From the NCBI RefSeq assembly GCF_900582195.1, contig NZ_UTHA01000227.1, positions 1-64,000 on the forward strand: a stretch of DNA of 64,000 nt. The letters are read 5' to 3'. Below the pieces are notes generated by a model that saw nothing but the letters and a program-made list of their open reading frames with translations, had not been told where the DNA came from and searched no databases. Both the position numbers and the translations under genes were made by a program. This document shows, piece by piece, positions 61,232 to 64,000 of this stretch; the stretch's first letter is position 1; each line of letters opens with the position of its first letter. Source of the stretch: Pseudomonas viridiflava. GTDB taxonomy: Bacteria; Pseudomonadota; Gammaproteobacteria; Pseudomonadales; Pseudomonadaceae.

Positions 61232-62791
61232 TTACGATTCTTCCGTGGCCGGCGTCGGCACAGGCTCGGGCGTTGGCGTCGGGCCTTCGCGGCGGCTCTC
61301 CTGGAACCAGTGCAGGGCGATCAACACCAGCGTCGGTACACCGAGCAGGGCGGTGATCAGGAAGAAGCTGTGATAACCAAACTTTTCGACCAGGACCCCG
61401 GAATAGCCGCCCATCAGGCGTGGCAACAGCAGCATGATCGAGCTGAGCAGGGCGTATTGGGTGGCGGAGAACTTCAGGTTGGTCAGGCTTGACAGATAGG
61501 CGACGAACGCCGATGTGGCCAGGCCCGAGCTGAAGTTGTCGAGGGAAATGGTCACTACCAGCATCTGCAGGTCTGGGCCCATGTCGGCGAGCATCACGAA
61601 CAGCAGGTTGGTAGCTGCCGAAGCGACACCACCGATAAACAGAATCGGCAGAATGCCGAAACGCACGATCAACAGGCCGCCCATGCCGGCGCCAACCAGC
61701 GTCATGATCAGGCCGAAAATCTTGCTGACACTGGCGATCTGATCCTTGGTGAAACCCTGGTCGATATAGAACACGTTGGCCATGACGCCCATCACCGTGT
61801 CCGACATTCGATAGGTGGCAATCAGGCCGAGCAGCAGCAAGGCCTGCCAGCGGTAGCGCAGGATGAAATCGTTGACCGGGGTCAGCACCGGCGCCAGGCC
61901 ACGACGGCCCATGGTCGACAGACACAGGCCGGTCAGCAGCGTGTAGAGAATGGCGCGCAGAAAGGCGCGGTCTTCCAGCAGCAGGTCGAGCGGACTCATA
62001 TCACCGAACAGCACACTGGCAAAATCGGTGTTGTAGAGCTGGGTGAACATCGCCGGTACCGAGACCAGCAAGATGATCAGCACAAACACCGACATCAGTT
62101 GATGCATGAACGTATAGCGCCCGGCCTGCAGTTGAGTGCGCAGCGGCACTGGTGGCTCGCGCATCAGCAGCGTGGTCAGCAGGGCGGGAATCATCAGCGC
62201 GCCGAACAGTGCGTACGTGCCGGCCCAGGCTGAATGCTGATAGTTGAAGCCAGTAGAGCCGAAACCCTCGGCGAAGAAGAGCGCTCCGGCGGTCGCCAGC
62301 AGTGCAGCCACGCGATAGCCGGACATATAACTGGCGGCGAGGGCGGCCTGACGGTTGTCTTCGGCGATTTCCAGGCGATAGGCATCCACCGCGATATCTT
62401 GAGTGGCGGAGGCAAAGGCAACGACAACGGCGATGGCGATCAGCCAGGACAAGTGCTTCTGCGGATCACAGAAGCCCATGCCGATCAGGCCGAGGATCAC
62501 CAGCGCCTGCGAAAGCACCAGCCACGAACGGCGACGGCCAAGTTTGCCGAGCAACGGCAGGCGCCATTGGTCGAGCAGCGGTGACCAGACCCATTTGAAC
62601 GCATAGGCCAGGCCGATCAGGCTGGCATAGCCGATGGTTTCACGGGCTACACCGGCTTCACGGAGCCAGACGGAAAGCGTTGAAAATACCAGCATGTACG
62701 GCAGGCCGGCGGCAAAACCGAGCAACAACAGCACGAGCGTCGAAGGACTGGCATAAGCGGCTAGCGCGGCGCGCCAGGTTTTACGGGGCAT
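61232..62791 (-). CDS. AmpG-type MFS permease
   Basis: A 519-residue major facilitator permease with 12-14 membrane helices. GFAAGLPYMLVFSTLSVWLREAGV (residues about 25-48) and the following WSPLLDQ are typical of AmpG, which imports anhydro-muropeptides for cell-wall recycling and AmpC induction. The C-terminus is Pro/Thr-rich and soluble. It may be either AmpG or its paralogue AmpP. Confidence 0.85.
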   Translation of the reverse strand: MPRKTWRAALAAYASPSTLVLLLLGFAAGLPYMLVFSTLSVWLREAGVARETIGYASLIGLAYAFKWVWSPLLDQWRLPLLGKLGRRRSWLVLSQALVILGLIGMGFCDPQKHLSWLIAIAVVVAFASATQDIAVDAYRLEIAEDNRQAALAASYMSGYRVAALLATAGALFFAEGFGSTGFNYQHSAWAGTYALFGALMIPALLTTLLMREPPVPLRTQLQAGRYTFMHQLMSVFVLIILLVSVPAMFTQLYNTDFASVLFGDMSPLDLLLEDRAFLRAILYTLLTGLCLSTMGRRGLAPVLTPVNDFILRYRWQALLLLGLIATYRMSDTVMGVMANVFYIDQGFTKDQIASVSKIFGLIMTLVGAGMGGLLIVRFGILPILFIGGVASAATNLLFVMLADMGPDLQMLVVTISLDNFSSGLATSAFVAYLSSLTNLKFSATQYALLSSIMLLLPRLMGGYSGVLVEKFGYHSFFLITALLGVPTLVLIALHWFQESRREGPTPTPEPVPTPATEES

Positions 62792-62834
62792 GGGCTGAAG
62801 TCTGCCTCAAGATTGCGAAAACAAAGCGCGCACT

Positions 62835-63188
62835 CTAACCGCTGTGCTCTACCGGACGCCAGCCATGGCGCTGAATATCCACACGATTGTTCAGGACGGT
62901 GATGCCTTCCATGCGCAATCGGGCTCGTTGTTCATCGCCTGAGGGGCTACCCACCGGCAGGCTGATCCGGCCGCCGGCGCCCAGTACACGGTGCCAAGGC
63001 AGTCTGGTGTCACCGGGCAACTGACTCAAGGTACGGCCGACCCAGCGGGCGGCGCGCCCCAACCCGGCCAGTTCAGCTAACTGACCATAGCTGACGACTT
63101 TGCCTTCGGGCACTTGAGCCAGGGTGGAGTAGAGCGCCGTGCGTCGGATTTGCGCTTCACTGTCACGGTCGTGGGGCTGCTCTGTCAC
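62835..63188 (-). CDS. Alkyltransferase-like protein (ATL, MGMT family)
   Basis: About 117 residues from the GTG at 63188 (an ATG at 63227 would add 13). The motif that reads PCHR in active O6-methylguanine transferases is PWHR here (LPWHRVLGAGGRIS). ATL proteins without the acceptor Cys bind alkylated bases and hand them to nucleotide excision repair. No enzymatic transfer is expected. Confidence 0.88.
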   Translation of the reverse strand: MTEQPHDRDSEAQIRRTALYSTLAQVPEGKVVSYGQLAELAGLGRAARWVGRTLSQLPGDTRLPWHRVLGAGGRISLPVGSPSGDEQRARLRMEGITVLNNRVDIQRHGWRPVEHSG

Positions 63189-63352
63189 GTACGCGGTTCC
63201 TGAACATTGGCGGATTCGATGCTTCAAGGGTAATCCGTCGCGGCGTAGTTGAGAAATGAACTCAATGGAAATCGTCCGGTCAGTCCTTGTCAGGGTCTTA
63301 TTCCTACGGATAATGCCGACCTTTTTCGCAAACTTGAGCCTTCGATTCGCTT

Positions 63353-64000
63353 ATGTTTTCCAGATCCTTGCTGTGCCTTGCTGTTTTCAGCGCGTCCACG
63401 CCCCTGCTTGCCGATACCGTCTGGTTGAAGAACGGTGACAAGTTGAGCGGCACCATCACCGTGTTCGACGGCGGCAAGCTGTTGATCCAGACCCAATACG
63501 CCGGTGCGGTCACCATTGACTGGAAAGAGGTCAAAACCCTTGACAGCGATCAGCACTTGCTGGTCAAGCAGGATGCCTACACCGGTGAAGTGTCCAAGTC
63601 GCTGACCGCTGCCGAAGATGGCAAGGTCACCCTGGCCAACGGTGAAGCGCCGAAAACTGTCGAGCTGGCGAGCATTCAGCAGATTCTCAAGCCGAAACCG
63701 GTGGTCGAGGACCTGGTCTGGAAAGGTAATGTCGACCTGGCTCTGGACTATCAGCGTGCCGAGAAGGACACCGATGACTACGATGTCGGCTTCAAGACCA
63801 CGGCGCGCCATGGTCGCTGGCGTCATACCGCCGAAGGTGAATACAACCGCGAAGTGCAGGACGACGAGACCACGACCAACAACTGGCGCGCCGAATATGC
63901 ACTCGACCGCTTCCTGACGGATCAATGGTTTTGGCAGGGTCGTCTGAACTACAAGCGTGACCACATCGAAGAGCTGGCCCGCCAGCGTGTGGTCGGTACG
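63353..64000 (+). CDS. DUF481-like outer-membrane protein (5' part)
   Basis: The first 216 codons of a gene that runs past the window. A signal peptide (about 1-20, ending PLLA) precedes a domain with TVWLKNGDKLSGTI. Alternating strands then begin (YQRAEKDTDDYDVGFKTTARHG), as in DUF481 YdiY-like beta-barrels. The start at 63353 is the first ATG in frame with the signal peptide. The end is missing. Confidence 0.85.
   Translation, partial: MFSRSLLCLAVFSASTPLLADTVWLKNGDKLSGTITVFDGGKLLIQTQYAGAVTIDWKEVKTLDSDQHLLVKQDAYTGEVSKSLTAAEDGKVTLANGEAPKTVELASIQQILKPKPVVEDLVWKGNVDLALDYQRAEKDTDDYDVGFKTTARHGRWRHTAEGEYNREVQDDETTTNNWRAEYALDRFLTDQWFWQGRLNYKRDHIEELARQRVVGT

Overview
The window is chromosomal DNA of a fluorescent Pseudomonas, most likely of the P. 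fluorescens group. The gene order rsmZ-fdxA-mutS / cinA-recA-recX-erdR-dgkA, the finR/fpr pair, rhlG, mprF with its lipid hydrolase, two initiator tRNAs, and many intergenic GAGCGAGC-type REP/REPIN palindromes all point there. Assignments rest on reading the sequence and recognising families; no database search was run.

Housekeeping DNA lies on both sides of one large accessory locus. Left flank (1-3.4 kb): the regulatory RNA RsmZ, a 7Fe ferredoxin and mutS. Accessory locus (3.5-35.0 kb): a phage-tail-like bacteriocin (R-tailocin) island between mutS and cinA. Right flank (35.1-64 kb): cinA, recA, recX, a LOG protein, a PA3611-like secreted protein, tapT, erdR, dgkA, finR/fpr, trmO, rhlG, a DUF1456 protein, an odd pseudouridine-synthase homologue, a GNAT enzyme, rimO, kup, acvB-mprF, two tRNA-fMet genes, dinB, a lipoprotein, proS, an AmpG-type permease, an alkyltransferase-like protein and the start of a DUF481 protein.

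The island contains two complete contractile-tail gene sets of different ancestry. Module 1 (5.2-18.3 kb) follows the phage P2 / R-pyocin order: V, W, J, I, fibre H, fibre chaperone, sheath, tube, E/E', tape measure, U, X, D. Module 2 (18.4-28.2 kb) follows the phage Mu/SfV order: gp37, DUF2635, sheath, tube, gp41 with frameshift, tape measure, gpN, gpP, gp45, gp46, gp47, gp48. Four paralogous fibre genes follow (28.2-33.9 kb). All share one N-terminal head; three are followed by a full-length fibre chaperone and the fourth by a short fibre-associated ORF. A single lysis system is split across the island: the holin is the first gene, while the endolysin and nested Rz/Rz1 spanins are the last. 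No capsid, terminase, portal, integrase or replication gene is present, so this is a tailocin locus, not a prophage.

Control can be read from the DNA. A CI/LexA-like repressor with an Ala-Gly cleavage site and Ser/Lys dyad sits first. Five ATGCAT palindromes cover a sigma-70 promoter (TTGACT-17-TATCCT) in front of the holin, and related sites lie upstream of the repressor itself. No PrtN-type activator was found. Between that promoter and the holin is an approximately 300-nt leader ending in a strong terminator. The expected circuit is DNA damage, RecA activation, repressor self-cleavage, tail synthesis and lysis. The features most worth following up are the double-tail architecture, the fibre cassette array, two -1 frameshift sites, the tape measure with an exact 41-residue period, the leader terminator and a G9 tract in the module 1 fibre.
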